This document shows, in pieces, positions 36,001 to 45,811 of a stretch of DNA of 64,000 nt (position 1 is the first letter of the stretch; every line of letters starts with the position of its first letter). The stretch covers positions 2,348,001 to 2,412,000 of the forward strand of contig NZ_CP146101.1 of the NCBI RefSeq assembly GCF_037023745.1, in the 5' to 3' direction. The notes beneath the pieces were generated by a model. It was given only the letters and a program-made list of their open reading frames with translations. It was not told where the DNA came from and did not search any database. The position numbers were made by a program, and so were the translations under genes. Source of the DNA: Streptomyces sp. SCSIO 30461 (GTDB lineage Bacteria; Actinomycetota; Actinomycetes; Streptomycetales; Streptomycetaceae).

Positions 36001-39000
36001 GAGGGGGGTCGGTCGCGGGGGCCGGTCGGTGCGGTGGAGGAGTTGTTGTGTGGTCTGTTCGCCGAGTTGCTGGGACGTGAGCGGGTCGGTGTCGATGCCG
36101 ACTTCTTCGCACTCGGCGGCCACTCACTGCTCGCGGTCCGGCTCGTCAGCCGCCTCCGTGCCGAGCTGGACGCCGAGATCGACATGCGTACGATCTTCGA
36201 GGCCCGTACACCGGCCGAGCTCGCCGCCCGTTTCGCCACTGCGGCGCCCTCCCGTACCTCGCTGGAGCCATGGCCCATCCGCCCGGAGAGCCTGCCGCTG
36301 TCCTTCTCCCAGTCGCGGTTCTGGTTCCACGGCGAACTCTCCGAAGGCTCCGACGGGGAACCGCAGACGATCACCACGGTGCTGAGGCTGACCGGCGAGC
36401 TGGACACGGAGGCGCTGCGGGCCGCGCTGCGGGACGTGGCAGGGCGCCACGAGAGCCTGCGTACGGTCTTCCCCGTCGTGGACGGCGCCGCGCACCAACA
36501 CGTCCTCGACCTCGACTCCCCCGCTGTCACCTCCCGACTGGAGCTGCCCGTCGACCGGGTCGAGCCCGGACGGCTGGCGCGGACCATGGCCGAGGCTTCG
36601 GGGCAGGCCTTCGACCTGACGGCGGAACCACCGCTGCGGGTACGACTGCTCGCCACTGACGACAGCGAACACATCCTGCTGGTGACGATCCATCACATCG
36701 TGTTCGACGGATGGTCGGCCGGGCCGTTCCTGCGGGATCTCTCGGTGGCCTATCGAGCGCGGCTCGCGGGTGGTGCGGCGCCCGACTGGGACGACCTTCC
36801 GGTGCAGTACGCCGACTTCACCTTGTGGCAGCGTGAGGTGCTGGGTTCGGCCGATGACGAGGACAGCCTCTGTGCGCGGCAGTTGGCCTACTGGCGGCGC
36901 AGGCTCGACGGTCTCCCCGAAGAGCTCGTCCTGCCCACCGACCGGCCCCGGCCGCCCACCGCGTCGCACCGGGCGGAATCCGTCGCGCTGCGGCTGGGAG
37001 CCGACGACCACGGGCGGCTCGCAGGGCTGGCCCGGCGGCACGGGGCGAGCCTGTTCACTGTGCTGCACGCGGGACTCGCTGCCTTCCTGCACCGGCTCGG
37101 CGCGGGCACCGACATCGCGGTGGGCAGCCCGGTCGCCGGTCGTACCGATGTCGCGATGGACGAGCTGGTCGGCTGCTTCGTCAACACCGTCGTCATACGG
37201 ACCGACGTGAGCGGCGAACCGGACTTCGGCGCGCTGGTCGACCGGGCGCGCACCGAGGTGGTTGCCGCGCTCGACCACCAGGACGTGCCGTTCGAGAAGG
37301 TGGTGGAAGCCGTCAACCCGCCCCGTACCCCGGCTCGCCACCCGGTGTTCCAGACCATGCTCAGCCTGCAGAACAACGCGGCGGCCACGGTGGACCTGCC
37401 CGGACTTGACGCGGTGCGGCCGGCGACGGACGACCGGTATCCGTCGATCGCCTTCGACCTGCTCTTCGACATCACCGAGACCGGCACCGGTCTCGAGGGG
37501 CGGCTGGTCTACGCCCAGGACCTGTTCGACCGTGCCACCGCCGAACGCATGGCGGGCTGGTTCGAACTGTTCCTCGCGGCGGCGGCGGCCGATCCGGCCC
37601 GCCCCGTGGGACGTCTTGACCTCATCTCTTCGGGTGAGCGCACGCACATGCTGGAATCGGGCAGCGGCCACGCCCGCGAGGTGAGCGCCCGGACCGTGCC
37701 CGAACGGGTGCGGGAGTGGGCGGACGAGACCCCGGACGCCGTCGCGGCGGTCTGCGGTGGCGACTCGCTCAGCTACCGGGAGCTGGACACCCGGTCCCGG
37801 CGCCTGGCGCGGTATCTGTGCGCACGGGGCGCCGGGCCCGAACGGGTTGTAGCCGTTGCCATGGAACGCTCGCTCGACCTGCTTGTCGCCCTCATCGCCG
37901 TACACAGGTCCGGTGCCGCCTACCTCCCCATCGACCCCGGGCACCCCAGGGCGCGGATCGCGGCGGTGCTGTCCGGCGCGCGCCCCGGCTCGCCTGTGCT
38001 GGTTCTGTCCGACCGCGCCACGCGTGCGGCGGTGGGTGAGGACGGCTGGCTGGCACTGGACGACCCCGAGACGGCGTCCCGACTTGCCGCGCCGGCGGAC
38101 GACGACGCATCGGTCGGCGGGCCACAGGTCCGGACCGACCCGCACGGCCTGGCCTATGCGATCCACACTTCCGGATCCACCGGCCGGCCCAAGGGCGTCG
38201 CCGTCACGCATCGGAACCTCACCAACCTGCTGGACGCCATGTGCGACCGGATGCCCCTTGCGCGAGACGACCGATGGCTCGCCGTGACCACCGTCGCCTT
38301 CGACATCGCGCACCTCGAACTGTTGCTGCCACTGCGCGAAGGCGCATGCGTCGTCATCGCCGGATCCGACGAGGCGAAGGACCCGTTCGCACTCGCCCGG
38401 CTGATCGAGCGGCACATCGTGACGGTGATGCAGGCGACCCCGTCGTTGTGGTCCGTGGTCGTCGACAGCGTTCCGGAGGCCGTCCGAGGACTGCGGGTAC
38501 TGGTGGGCGGTGAGACGCTCGGCGCCAGGCTCGCCGCCGAGCTCACCGATCGGGCGCGCGAGGTGATCAATGTCTACGGACCCACCGAGACCACCATCTG
38601 GTCGCTGGCCGCGCCCGTGGGCCGGGGCGAAGGGCGTGTGCCGCCGATCGGGTGTGGGTTGGCTAATACGCGGGTGTATGTGCTGGATGGGTGTTTGGTT
38701 CCGGTGCCGTTGGGTGTGGTGGGGGAGTTGTATGTGGGTGGTGCGGGGGTGGCTCGGGGGTATGTGGGTCGTCCTGGTGTGACGGCGGGTCGTTTTGTGG
38801 CGGATCCGTTTGTGGGTTCGGGGGAGCGGATGTATCGCACGGGGGATTTGGTGCGGTGGTCCGGTGTGGGGGAGTTGGAGTTTGTCGGGCGGGTTGACGA
38901 TCAGGTGAAGGTGCGGGGTTTCCGGATCGAGTTGGGGGAGGTGCGGGGGGCGCTTGAGGCTGATCCGGCGGTGGGTCAGGCGGTGGTGGTGGTGCGTGAG

Positions 39001-41016
39001 GATCGGCTGGGTGAGCGTCGGTTGACGGGGTATGTGGTGCCGGTCGCGGGTGTGGATGTGGTGGGTTTGGCTGGGGTGTTGGTGCGTCGGGTGGGGGAGG
39101 TGCTGCCGGATTACATGGTGCCTTCGGTGGTGGTGTTGGAGGGTGGGTTGCCTTTGACGCCGAATGGGAAGGTGGATCGGGCGGCGCTTCCGGTGCCTGG
39201 TGGGGATGGCGGTGGGGCTGATGGTGGGGAGGGGGGTCGGTCGCGGGGGCCGGTCGGTGCGGTGGAGGAGTTGTTGTGTGGTCTGTTCGCCGAGTTGCTG
39301 GGACGTGAGCGGGTCGGTGTCGATGCCGACTTCTTCGCACTCGGCGGCGACAGCATCAGCTCGATCCGCCTGGTGTCAAGAGCCCGCGCCAAGGGCGTGG
39401 TGATCACCGCTCGAGAGGTGTTCCGCCACCGGACCGTCGAGGCACTGGCCGCACACGCACGACTGCGGCAGCCCAAGGCGAAGCCCGGCGCCGAGACCGC
39501 GAAGCCCGCGGAGGAAACGGCATCCGCCCCGGCGACGGCGAATCCCGGCGACGCGCTCACCGGACCCGAGCCGACCGGTCCCGTACCGCTCACTCCCATC
39601 CTCCGCTGGCAGCGGGACAGGGGCGGCCCGGTCGACGGTTTCCACCAGTACGTACTCGTCCGCACTCCTGCCGACCTGGAGCTGCCGAGACTGCATGCGA
39701 TACTCCAGTCGCTGCTCGACCGCCACGACACCCTGCGGATGCGCCTGCGGCGCACCCCGGAATGGCGGCTCGACATCCTGCCGCGCGGCGCGGTCACGGT
39801 GGACGGACGCATCGCCCGGGTGCCGGTCGACGGCACCGGCACCGGTATCGATGGAGTGCAGGCGGAGTGGGAGCGGACACTGCGCGTCCAGGTCGATCTG
39901 GCGCGCGGGCGGCTCGCACCGGAGACCGGGAACATGCTCCAGGCCGTGTGGTTCGACACGGGCCCCGGGAACCCCGGACGCCTGCTTCTCCTGATCAACC
40001 ATCTGTCGGTGGACGGTGTCTCCTGGCGGATCCTCCTCCAAGACCTGCGCGGTGCCTGGACCCAGCCGGCGGCCGAGCCGCCGCGGCCCGCGGCCTCGTT
40101 CCCGGAGTGGGGTGGTCGACTGGAGAAGAACGCACTCGACCGCTCCGTCGAACTCCCCTACTGGAGCACGGTGCTGGAAGGAGCGGGCGAACTGTTCGAC
40201 GGTGCCGCCGTGCTGCCCGGACGCGATGTCCTGAGAACCCAGGAGACCATCTCCCGCGTGCTGACGGCGGACCGCGCCGAAGCCCTGCTGACCCGGTTGC
40301 CCGCCCGTCTCGGCACCGGTGTCAACACAGTGCTGCTCGCGGCACTGGGCCTCGCCCTACGGGGCTGGCGCGCCGCGTACTTCCCGAGGAACACCGCGCC
40401 GTTCCTGGTGGATGTGGAGGGCCACGGCCGTGAAGCGCTGGCGGACGACCCCGCGGACGAGCCGGACATCTCCACCACCGTCGGCTGGTTCACCAGCATG
40501 TTCCCCGTCCGCCTCGACACTCGGAGCGATGCCCCGTACGACGCCCTGCGCTCCGTACGGGACCAACTGGACACCATGCAGGACAAGGGACTCGGCTACG
40601 GTCTGCTGCGCCATCTGAACCCGGCCACCGCACCCGTGCTGGAGCGGCTGCCCCGGGGGCAGATCCTCTTCAACTACCTCGGCAGGTTCGAGAGTCCGGA
40701 CGACACGGACTGGTCACTCGCGCCCGAAGCCGCTGCGGTAGGCAGCGGCGGGGACCCGGACATGCCGCTCACCCACCTGCTGGAGGTGTCCGCCGTAGCG
40801 CTTCAGCGGAAGGGCGGCCCCGAGCTGCACATCAGCTGGGCGTATGCGTCCGGGCTGCTGGAGCAGCACCAGGTCGACGACCTGGCCGACCGCTGGACCG
40901 GGGCGCTCGCCCATCTGGCCGACCACTTCGAAGAGGCCGCCACTGCCGACGCCGCCGGAGCCGGAGCCGGAGCCGCCGAGGGCGTCGAGCCCATCGAGGG
41001 AGGGGCTTGCGCATGA
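33058..41016 (+). CDS. Nonribosomal peptide synthetase C-A-T-C-A-T-E
   Basis: This 2652-residue synthetase, with GGAGG before ATG 33058, adds two residues to the chain. Domains (approximate residues): C 2-430 (HHIVFDG, His near 131); A 465-975 ([14 protein letters not shown], 'PTENTTFTT'; code D-A-F-F-W-G-G-T-F-K, branched-aliphatic-like); T with Ser 1023 (LGGHSLLAV); C 1075-1510 (HHIVFDG near 1212); A 1540-2040 ([11 protein letters not shown]; code D-I-L-Q-L-G-V-I-W-K, close to the glycine code DILQLGLIWK); T with Ser 2099 (LGGDSISSI); E 2175-2640 ([11 protein letters not shown] near 2315, EGHGREAL Glu 2454, [13 protein letters not shown]). There is no thioesterase. Two pairs of identical DNA blocks lie inside the gene. 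Its stop overlaps the P450 start (ATGA). Confidence 0.94.
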   Translation: MIPLSFSQLRFWFQGEVDGGDASLNASVVLRMSGALDVSAITDALRDVVGRHEILRTLFAAQDDEPRQLILDPRDTAARLALPVRRIEAADVERTIAVAADRPFALGRELPLRAELLSAGPDEYVLVVVVHHIVFDGWSAGPFLRDLSVAYRARLAGGAAPDWDDLPVQYADFTLWQREVLGSADDEDSLCARQLAYWRRRLDGLPEELVLPTDRPRPPTASHRAGVVPFRVGPRVHGRLQELAREHGASLFMVLHAGLATLLHRFGAGSDIPVGSPVAGRTDTGLEDLVGCFVNTVVVRTAAGLLSANPSFSDLLRHVRSDVLSALAHQDVPFEQVVEAVNPARSAGRHPLFQVMLVLQNNATAAVHLPGVEARMTTEGRDRAVAFDLVVDATETDGGLDVRLVYAEDLFDRGTADRIARAYERLLIAAVRYPAEPIGHLELMGNAERQSLLDAGRGPVHPVPEGSVPIRFEEQAAATPDAIAVLCGGVSLSYAELEARSRRLAEVLRGSGAARERCVAVAMERSADLVVALLAVLRSGAAYLPLDLRSPDPRLRAILEESRPCLLLTDLSARERAGTWARSFDGLTVLDVTDPVPTASTADAEPIGGLPGIHAEGAAYVMYTSGSTGRPKGVLVTHRNILALCADPCWADGTHRRVLAHSPHSFDASTFEIWVPLLGGGTVVVAPRAESAVQTVEQAVARHGATSAFLTASLFSALVAQRSPALGQLRHIWVGGEEPSPAAVRQMLEDFPGTLLTNGYGPTENTTFTTSHRFRPEPTAARDTKPSIGCGLANTRVYVLDGCLVPVPLGVVGELYVGGAGVARGYVGRPGVTAGRFVADPFVGSGERMYRTGDLVRWSGVGELEFVGRVDDQVKVRGFRIELGEVRGALEADPAVGQAVVVVREDRLGERRLTGYVVPVAGVDVVGLAGVLVRRVGEVLPDYMVPSVVVLEGGLPLTPNGKVDRAALPVPGGDGGGADGGEGGRSRGPVGAVEELLCGLFAELLGRERVGVDADFFALGGHSLLAVRLVSRLRAELDAEIDMRTIFEARTPAELAARFATAAPSRTSLEPWPIRPESLPLSFSQSRFWFHGELSEGSDGEPQTITTVLRLTGELDTEALRAALRDVAGRHESLRTVFPVVDGAAHQHVLDLDSPAVTSRLELPVDRVEPGRLARTMAEASGQAFDLTAEPPLRVRLLATDDSEHILLVTIHHIVFDGWSAGPFLRDLSVAYRARLAGGAAPDWDDLPVQYADFTLWQREVLGSADDEDSLCARQLAYWRRRLDGLPEELVLPTDRPRPPTASHRAESVALRLGADDHGRLAGLARRHGASLFTVLHAGLAAFLHRLGAGTDIAVGSPVAGRTDVAMDELVGCFVNTVVIRTDVSGEPDFGALVDRARTEVVAALDHQDVPFEKVVEAVNPPRTPARHPVFQTMLSLQNNAAATVDLPGLDAVRPATDDRYPSIAFDLLFDITETGTGLEGRLVYAQDLFDRATAERMAGWFELFLAAAAADPARPVGRLDLISSGERTHMLESGSGHAREVSARTVPERVREWADETPDAVAAVCGGDSLSYRELDTRSRRLARYLCARGAGPERVVAVAMERSLDLLVALIAVHRSGAAYLPIDPGHPRARIAAVLSGARPGSPVLVLSDRATRAAVGEDGWLALDDPETASRLAAPADDDASVGGPQVRTDPHGLAYAIHTSGSTGRPKGVAVTHRNLTNLLDAMCDRMPLARDDRWLAVTTVAFDIAHLELLLPLREGACVVIAGSDEAKDPFALARLIERHIVTVMQATPSLWSVVVDSVPEAVRGLRVLVGGETLGARLAAELTDRAREVINVYGPTETTIWSLAAPVGRGEGRVPPIGCGLANTRVYVLDGCLVPVPLGVVGELYVGGAGVARGYVGRPGVTAGRFVADPFVGSGERMYRTGDLVRWSGVGELEFVGRVDDQVKVRGFRIELGEVRGALEADPAVGQAVVVVREDRLGERRLTGYVVPVAGVDVVGLAGVLVRRVGEVLPDYMVPSVVVLEGGLPLTPNGKVDRAALPVPGGDGGGADGGEGGRSRGPVGAVEELLCGLFAELLGRERVGVDADFFALGGDSISSIRLVSRARAKGVVITAREVFRHRTVEALAAHARLRQPKAKPGAETAKPAEETASAPATANPGDALTGPEPTGPVPLTPILRWQRDRGGPVDGFHQYVLVRTPADLELPRLHAILQSLLDRHDTLRMRLRRTPEWRLDILPRGAVTVDGRIARVPVDGTGTGIDGVQAEWERTLRVQVDLARGRLAPETGNMLQAVWFDTGPGNPGRLLLLINHLSVDGVSWRILLQDLRGAWTQPAAEPPRPAASFPEWGGRLEKNALDRSVELPYWSTVLEGAGELFDGAAVLPGRDVLRTQETISRVLTADRAEALLTRLPARLGTGVNTVLLAALGLALRGWRAAYFPRNTAPFLVDVEGHGREALADDPADEPDISTTVGWFTSMFPVRLDTRSDAPYDALRSVRDQLDTMQDKGLGYGLLRHLNPATAPVLERLPRGQILFNYLGRFESPDDTDWSLAPEAAAVGSGGDPDMPLTHLLEVSAVALQRKGGPELHISWAYASGLLEQHQVDDLADRWTGALAHLADHFEEAATADAAGAGAGAAEGVEPIEGGACA
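33451..33728 (+). repeat. 278-bp block in first C domain, identical to 36694-36971
   Basis: Base-for-base copy of 36694-36971, offset 3243 bp. It codes for the second half of the catalytic core of the C domain, from just after the HH of HHIVFDG to [10 protein letters not shown]. The flanking sequence of the two C domains differs at many synonymous sites, so this patch was homogenised recently (gene conversion or module duplication). Confidence 0.95.
35417..36120 (+). repeat. 704-bp block (A-domain C-terminal part plus start of T), identical to 38645-39348
   Basis: Identical to 38645-39348 (offset 3228 bp), it runs from the CGATCGGG start just before [12 protein letters not shown] to the LGG before the carrier Ser. 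It encodes motifs A6 to A10 and most of the T domain. Codon use changes at its borders: TTG, GGT, GTT, CGT and GGG are frequent inside, while GCC/CTC/GTC-type codons dominate outside. Confidence 0.95.
36694..36971 (+). repeat. 278-bp block in second C domain, identical to 33451-33728
   Basis: Partner of the repeat at 33451-33728. Sequence identity ends sharply on both sides (previous base and base after 36971 differ), which marks a conversion tract. Confidence 0.95.
38645..39348 (+). repeat. 704-bp block, identical to 35417-36120
   Basis: Second copy of the A-domain tail and T segment. Preceding code-determining parts of the two A domains are unrelated, whereas this tail is identical, so the variable core has been exchanged onto a shared scaffold or the tail was copied. 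Confidence 0.95.
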
Positions 41017-42245
41017 ACGGCGGACAGTACGAAGACACCGATCCTTCGGAGGTCGACCTCGCGGATCCCGCCTCGCACGCCGAGCGGGACCTCACCCCAC
41101 TGTGGCACCGTCTGCGTGAGAAGGAGCCACTGCACTGGCAGCCGCCCAATGGGGCCCGCCCCGGCTTCTGGGTCCTGACGCGCCACCGCGATGTGTCCGC
41201 TGCCTACCGCGACACCCAGCGCTTCCGCTCGGATCGCGGCAATGTGCTGGACACCCTCCTGACCGGCGGTGACTCCGCGGCCGGAATGATGCTCCCCCTC
41301 ATGGACGGCCCCCGACACACCGCGCTGCGCGGCGCCCTGATGAAGGCGTTCTCCCCACGGTCGCTGTCCGGAGTGGTCGACAGCATCCGCGTGGCCTCCC
41401 GTGATCTGGTCACCGAGTTCCTGGAACGAGGACGGTGCGACTTCGCCACCGACATCGCCGGGCTGCTGCCGCTGCGTGCGATCTGCGACCTGCTGGGCGT
41501 ACCGCCCCGTGACCGGCGGCAACTGCTCGACATGACCTCATCGGCCCTCGGCTCGCACAGCGAGGAGGCACTGCGGCAGAACGCGTGGGTGGCCAAAGGC
41601 GAGATCCTGCTGTACTTCTCCGACCTCGCCGCGCGGCGGCGTGCGAATCCCGGCGACGACATCGTCAGTCTCCTCACCCAGTGCACCGTCGAGGGCAGGC
41701 GGTTGACGGACGAGGAGGTGGTCTTCAACTGCTACAGCCTGATACTAGGCGGCGACGAGACCACCCGCCTCGCACTCGTGGGAGGCGTGGCCGCGCTGCT
41801 GGACGCACCCGCCGAGTGGGAGGCGTTCAGGTCCGGGCGGACCGCCACGGAGAGCGCCGTCGAGGAGGTGCTGCGTTGGACGACACCGACCCTGCACGCC
41901 GGGCGCACCGCGGGAGCGGACGTCGACCTGCACGGCCGGACCATCAAGAAGGGGGACATCGTCACCCTGTGGAACGCTTCCGCCAACCGGGACGGCGACG
42001 CATTCGCCGACCCGGACCGGCTTCTGCTGTCCCGGCAGCCGAACCGGCATCTCACGTTCGCCTACGGGGCGCACTTCTGCCTCGGCGCCTTCCTCGCCCG
42101 CGCCGAGATCGGCGCCGTACTGGACGACCTGCGTCAGCTGGTGGGCACCATGGCGGCGGCCGGACCAGCGCGGCGCGTGTACTCCAACTTCCTGACGGGG
42201 CTGGTCTCCCTGCCGATCGTCTGGACCACGTCGGCGCGGCGGTGA
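41013..42245 (+). CDS. Cytochrome P450
   Basis: This 410-residue soluble bacterial P450 starts at ATG 41013 overlapping the synthetase stop (ATGA), so its translation is coupled to the NRPS. The heme loop [17 protein letters not shown] (about 347-363) contains the axial Cys. The I-helix has [13 protein letters not shown] (about 240-252), with the usual acid-alcohol pair here as Glu-Thr, and the ExxR Glu/Arg pair lies in EEVLRWTTP (about 285). Length and organisation fit P450s that hydroxylate carrier-bound amino acids. The free-standing A-T protein of this cluster, with an aromatic-like code, is a natural partner for beta-hydroxylation. The target residue is not proven. Confidence 0.92.
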   Translation: MNGGQYEDTDPSEVDLADPASHAERDLTPLWHRLREKEPLHWQPPNGARPGFWVLTRHRDVSAAYRDTQRFRSDRGNVLDTLLTGGDSAAGMMLPLMDGPRHTALRGALMKAFSPRSLSGVVDSIRVASRDLVTEFLERGRCDFATDIAGLLPLRAICDLLGVPPRDRRQLLDMTSSALGSHSEEALRQNAWVAKGEILLYFSDLAARRRANPGDDIVSLLTQCTVEGRRLTDEEVVFNCYSLILGGDETTRLALVGGVAALLDAPAEWEAFRSGRTATESAVEEVLRWTTPTLHAGRTAGADVDLHGRTIKKGDIVTLWNASANRDGDAFADPDRLLLSRQPNRHLTFAYGAHFCLGAFLARAEIGAVLDDLRQLVGTMAAAGPARRVYSNFLTGLVSLPIVWTTSARR

Positions 42246-42317
42246 GGGGCGGTCGCACGCGTATCCGTGTGGCGCTCGGAGGCCCGCTGGACGGCCGGGC
42301 ACCCGCCGTCCGGGACC

Positions 42318-44273
42318 TCACAGCGGTACGACCGTGACCTCGGTCGCCTTCACACTGGTCCAGACCCGCACACCGTCGGCGAGTGCCAGATCGGCCGCTG
42401 CCGCCGGGGTGATCTCGGCGATGACGTCCGGCGCCTGCCCTGACGTGATCAGGATGCGCAACCGGCTTCCGCTGGCGGTGATTTCGCGGACCGTACCCGG
42501 CCAGACATTGCGTGGGCTGCCGGTCGGCCGCTCGCGGTGGACCGACACCGCCTCGGGTGCGATCACGGCGAGGCACTCGGATCCCTCGGGCAGCGGTTCT
42601 GCGACGACCAGCGTCCCGCCGTCCGGGAGGCGCAGCCCGTCGGCGGTCGCGATGCCCGGCCAGGCGTTGCGTCCGAGCATCCGGGCCACCCACGGGGAGC
42701 GGGGATGCCGGGTGACCTCGTTGGGAGGGGCGTCCTGGAGGGCGCGACCGCCGTCGAGCACGAGCACCCGGTCGGCGAGTGAGACGGCTTCCACGGGATC
42801 GTGGGTGACGATCAGGCAGACCCCGCCGAAGCCCTCCAGATGCCTGCGCAGAGTGTGGCGCACATGGGCGCGGGTGGTCTGGTCGAGTGCGGCGAGCGGC
42901 TCGTCCAGGAGGAGCAGCCGGGGGCGGGTGGCCAGGGCGCGGGCCAGGGCGACCCGCCCGGCCTGTCCACCGGAGAGCTGTGCCGATTTGCGGTGCGCGA
43001 GGTGGCCCACCTGGAGCCGGTCGAGCCAGTCCTGTGCGACTCGGCGAGCCTCGGCGCGCGATATGCCCCGGGCCCGGAGACCGTACGCGGTGTTGGCGAG
43101 TGCGGTCATGTGTGGGAAGAGCGCGCTGTCCTGGGGCACCCAGGCCACCGTCCTGCGGTGCGGGGGAAGACCGGTGACATCCGTACCGCCCAGGGTGAGC
43201 CGCGCGTGTGCGCGGGGCGTGAGCCCGAGCAGGGCACGCAGCAGGGTGGTCTTCCCGGCACCGTTGGGGCCGACGACGGCGATCGTCGTGCCCGGTTCGG
43301 CATCGAGGACGAGGTGGGTGAAGCCGCTGAACTCCGAGTGCAGCGCCCATCCTCCGCTGCCTTCCGGCGCTGGTGTGGGATCCGGGTCCGACCCGGTCGC
43401 GGGGAGGGGCGGCTGCTCCGCGTCGGCGTCCGGCGCCATGGAGCCAGGGGCCCGCTCCCCGCCGACCGGTGTGCCGCTCCAGCGACCGCGCAGGGCGATC
43501 AGCACCGCCATCGCGATGGCGAGCAGCAGGAGGGAGACCGAGGTCGCCGCCTCCGGCTCGTCCTGCAGCAGCAGGAAGACCTCCAGTGGCAGCGTCTGGG
43601 TGACACCGGGCAGGTTGCCCGCGAACGTGATCGTGGCGCCGAACTCACCGAGCGCACGCGCCCAGGTGAGAGCCGCACCCGCTACCAGCCCGGGGGCCAC
43701 CATCGGCAGGGTCACGCTGAAGAACACCCGCACCGGAGATGCGCCGAGCGAGGCGGCGGTCTCCTCGTAGCGCGGTCGCAGCCCGCCCAGCGCTCCTTCC
43801 AGGCTGATGACCAGGAACGGCATGGCGACAAAGGTCGCGGCGAGCACGGCGCCTGAGGTGTGGAAGGGCAGCGTGATGCCGAAACTCTCTTCCAGCCAGG
43901 GCCCGATGAGTCCTCGACGGCCGAAAGCGAGCAGCAGCGCGACACCGCCGACGGTGGGCGGCAGCACCATCGGCAGCAGGACGAGCGAGCGAACGAACGC
44001 CTTGCCGGGGAACGGCACCCGAGCCAGCAGCCACGCCAGCGGTACCCCCAGCACCAGGGAGATGCCGAGTGCCCAGAAAGACACGATCAGCGAAAGCGTC
44101 AGTGCCTCGGTGGTGTCCGGGCTGGTGAGATGGTCCGTCAGCTCGCCCCACGGGGTGCGTACCAGGATCGCGACCAGTGGCAGCAGCAGAAACGCGACGG
44201 CGGCCAGCGCCGGCACCGCCAGGGCGAGGGGCGCTCGGGGACGCCCGGGGGCGCCCCCGCTGATCCATTTCAT
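42318..44273 (-). CDS. modBC: Molybdate ABC transporter, fused permease and ATPase (ModB-ModC)
   Basis: This 651-residue fusion starts at ATG 44273. The N-terminal permease (about 1-245) has five to six helices and the EAA loop ETAASLGASPVRVFFSVTLPMVAPG (about 156-180). The tandem FGATITFAGNLPGVTQTLPLEVFLLL is specific to ModB-type permeases. A linker rich in Pro/Asp leads to the ATPase (about 315-530): Walker A GPNGAGKTTLL, Q-loop WVPQDSALFPHM, signature LSGGQAGRVALARAL, Walker B RLLLLDEPLAALD, switch VTHDPVEA. A Mop/TOBE regulatory domain (about 585-651) follows: GTVREITASGSRLRILI. ModB and ModC are usually separate, so the fusion ensures 1:1 assembly. It powers molybdate import with ModA upstream. 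Confidence 0.94.
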   Translation of the reverse strand: MKWISGGAPGRPRAPLALAVPALAAVAFLLLPLVAILVRTPWGELTDHLTSPDTTEALTLSLIVSFWALGISLVLGVPLAWLLARVPFPGKAFVRSLVLLPMVLPPTVGGVALLLAFGRRGLIGPWLEESFGITLPFHTSGAVLAATFVAMPFLVISLEGALGGLRPRYEETAASLGASPVRVFFSVTLPMVAPGLVAGAALTWARALGEFGATITFAGNLPGVTQTLPLEVFLLLQDEPEAATSVSLLLLAIAMAVLIALRGRWSGTPVGGERAPGSMAPDADAEQPPLPATGSDPDPTPAPEGSGGWALHSEFSGFTHLVLDAEPGTTIAVVGPNGAGKTTLLRALLGLTPRAHARLTLGGTDVTGLPPHRRTVAWVPQDSALFPHMTALANTAYGLRARGISRAEARRVAQDWLDRLQVGHLAHRKSAQLSGGQAGRVALARALATRPRLLLLDEPLAALDQTTRAHVRHTLRRHLEGFGGVCLIVTHDPVEAVSLADRVLVLDGGRALQDAPPNEVTRHPRSPWVARMLGRNAWPGIATADGLRLPDGGTLVVAEPLPEGSECLAVIAPEAVSVHRERPTGSPRNVWPGTVREITASGSRLRILITSGQAPDVIAEITPAAAADLALADGVRVWTSVKATEVTVVPL

Positions 44274-44351
44274 CGCCGGTACCCCATGCTTGACCCCTCG
44301 CCTTCCGGCACGCGCTGCGTGCTCCGTCGCCATGTGCTCCGCAGCCGCCTG

Positions 44352-45185
44352 CTACGGCTGTTGGAAGCCCGCGTCCTGGAGGATCTTCCGCGCCTCGGGA
44401 GTGGACAGCCAGGCGACGAACGCCGCTGCCGCCTCGGCGTGCTTCGACTCCTTGAGAGTCGCCGCCGGATACCGGGCGATGGCGTTCTGAGCGTCAGGGA
44501 TCGCCACGGCGTCGACCTTGTCCGGAGCGCTTTCGGTATCGGACTTGTAGACCAGGCCCGCATCGGCCTCGCCGAGCTCGACCTTGCTCAGCACCGCGCG
44601 GACGTTGGGCTCCAAGGAGACCGGCTTCACCGTGATCTTCTGGGCGTCGAGGATCTGGTTGCTGTACTTGCCCGCCGGGACTTCGGGAGCGGCCAGCACC
44701 ACCTTGAGGTTGCTGTCGGCCAGGTCCTTCAGGCCGCCGATCCCCTTCGGGTTGCCCTCTGCGGTGGCGATCACCAGGCGGTTCTTGGCGATGACCGCCG
44801 GAGTGCCGGTGTCCGCCCGCACCTTGTCCATGCTCTTGGAGTCGGCAGTGACCAGCACGTCCGCGGGAGCGCCCTGCTGCACCTGGGACACCAACTCCTG
44901 GGAGCCGGCGAACGAGAAGGTGATCCTGGTGCCGGGATGCCCCCTCTCGTACGCGGCGCCGGCCTTCTTGAAGACATCGGTCAGCGAGGAAGCGGCGAGC
45001 ACCGTCAGATCGCCCTTGGGTGCGGTGGAGGCCGATATGGACGCGGTGCCCGGAGCGCCCGCGTTCTGGTCCGATTCGCCGCCGCAGGCGGTCAGCGCCA
45101 TGAGCAGGGCGGCGGCAGTGGCGGCCGCGGACGCGGCGGTGCGGATTCCGGCGGCGCGCGAGGAGGAACGCGAGGGTGGGGACAT
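44352..45185 (-). CDS. modA: Molybdate-binding lipoprotein ModA
   Basis: This 277-residue periplasmic-type binding protein is anchored as a lipoprotein: SAAATAAALLMALTAC with the Cys near residue 34. Mature features typical of ModA are LTVLAASSLTDVFKKAGAAYE (about 61-81), FSFAGSQELVSQVQQGAPADVLVTAD (about 90-115), NRLVIA and DAGLVYKSDTESAPDKV (about 217-233). The two-domain fold captures molybdate (or tungstate) outside the membrane and delivers it to the permease. The start is ATG 45185. It precedes the ModB-ModC fusion by about 80 bp in the same direction, so they form one transcription unit. Confidence 0.95.
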   Translation of the reverse strand: MSPPSRSSSRAAGIRTAASAAATAAALLMALTACGGESDQNAGAPGTASISASTAPKGDLTVLAASSLTDVFKKAGAAYERGHPGTRITFSFAGSQELVSQVQQGAPADVLVTADSKSMDKVRADTGTPAVIAKNRLVIATAEGNPKGIGGLKDLADSNLKVVLAAPEVPAGKYSNQILDAQKITVKPVSLEPNVRAVLSKVELGEADAGLVYKSDTESAPDKVDAVAIPDAQNAIARYPAATLKESKHAEAAAAFVAWLSTPEARKILQDAGFQQP

Positions 45186-45214
45186 CAGGAGAAGCTCCCT
45201 GGACTGCCTGAGGG

Positions 45215-45607
45215 TCAGATGCGATCGATGTGCACGTTGGTCGACTTCACGCGGGCGGTGGCCTGCATGCCGACTTCCAGGCCCAGTTCCTCCACGGCCT
45301 CCCGGGTCAGGAGTGAGACGAGACGGTGCGGGCCGGCCTGGATCTCGACCTGCGCCGCGACATCGCCGAGCTTGACAGCGGTGACGATGCCGGGGAAGGC
45401 GTTGCGTGCCGAGGTGTAGGAGACGTCGTCGCCGCTGCCGCCCTGGCCGATCTCGATGGAGAACGCGGCCAGAGCGCGGCCGTCGATCAGGCGGCGCCCG
45501 CTGTCGTCGCGGTGGGTGGCGACTCGGCCGGCGTCGGCCCAGCGTCGCGCGGTGTCGGGACTGACGCCGAGCAGGCGGGCTGCCTGTCCGATGGTGTAGG
45601 ACTGCAT
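45215..45607 (-). CDS. HTH-Mop molybdate-responsive regulator (molbindin fused to MerR-like HTH)
   Basis: This 130-residue protein joins a small MerR/excisionase-like helix-turn-helix (MQSYTIGQAARLLGVSPDTARRWADAGRV, 1-29, then GRRLIDGRALAAF) to a single Mop/TOBE domain (about 60-130: SARNAFPGIVTAVKLGDVAAQVEIQ...AVEELGLEVGMQATARVKSTNVHI). In ModE the same Mop domain senses molybdate and controls DNA binding, but the HTH here is of a different type. It is the first gene upstream of modA and lies beside an inverted repeat (45633-45675). It is therefore the likely molybdate sensor and repressor for this locus. Such proteins are annotated as TOBE/helix-turn-helix proteins in actinomycetes. Confidence 0.88.
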   Translation of the reverse strand: MQSYTIGQAARLLGVSPDTARRWADAGRVATHRDDSGRRLIDGRALAAFSIEIGQGGSGDDVSYTSARNAFPGIVTAVKLGDVAAQVEIQAGPHRLVSLLTREAVEELGLEVGMQATARVKSTNVHIDRI

Positions 45608-45632
45608 ATGCCACACCGTAGGTCCGTATTCC

Positions 45633-45675
45633 TGGCATCTGCAAGTGATCACGGAGATATCCAGTGCAGATGCCA
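45633..45675. promoter_or_regulatory. Inverted-repeat operator between divergent molybdate genes
   Basis: TGGCATCTGCA (45633-45643) and TGCAGATGCCA (45665-45675) are perfect 11-bp arms 32 bp apart centre to centre, about three helical turns. The site is 26 bp upstream of the HTH-Mop regulator and in front of the tandem Mop gene. It is the best candidate for molybdate-dependent control of both directions. Confidence 0.75.
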
Positions 45676-45811
45676 AACTCCCCCATGGGGGATTGGAGGA
45701 TGTGCCAAGCGGAGGGGCTGTGACTGCTACGTGGTGCGCCTGGGGCGCCCCGGCCGATACCCCTGGTTACATCCGGGGACAGGTACTTCCGCAACCGAAG
45801 GCGCGTCCATC

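Noticed and set aside
36124..38415. Very long minus-strand frame through the synthetase gene
   Set aside because: High GC produces long antisense frames; the translation is low-complexity Gly/Arg/Val-rich and the plus strand has clear A, T and C domain motifs.
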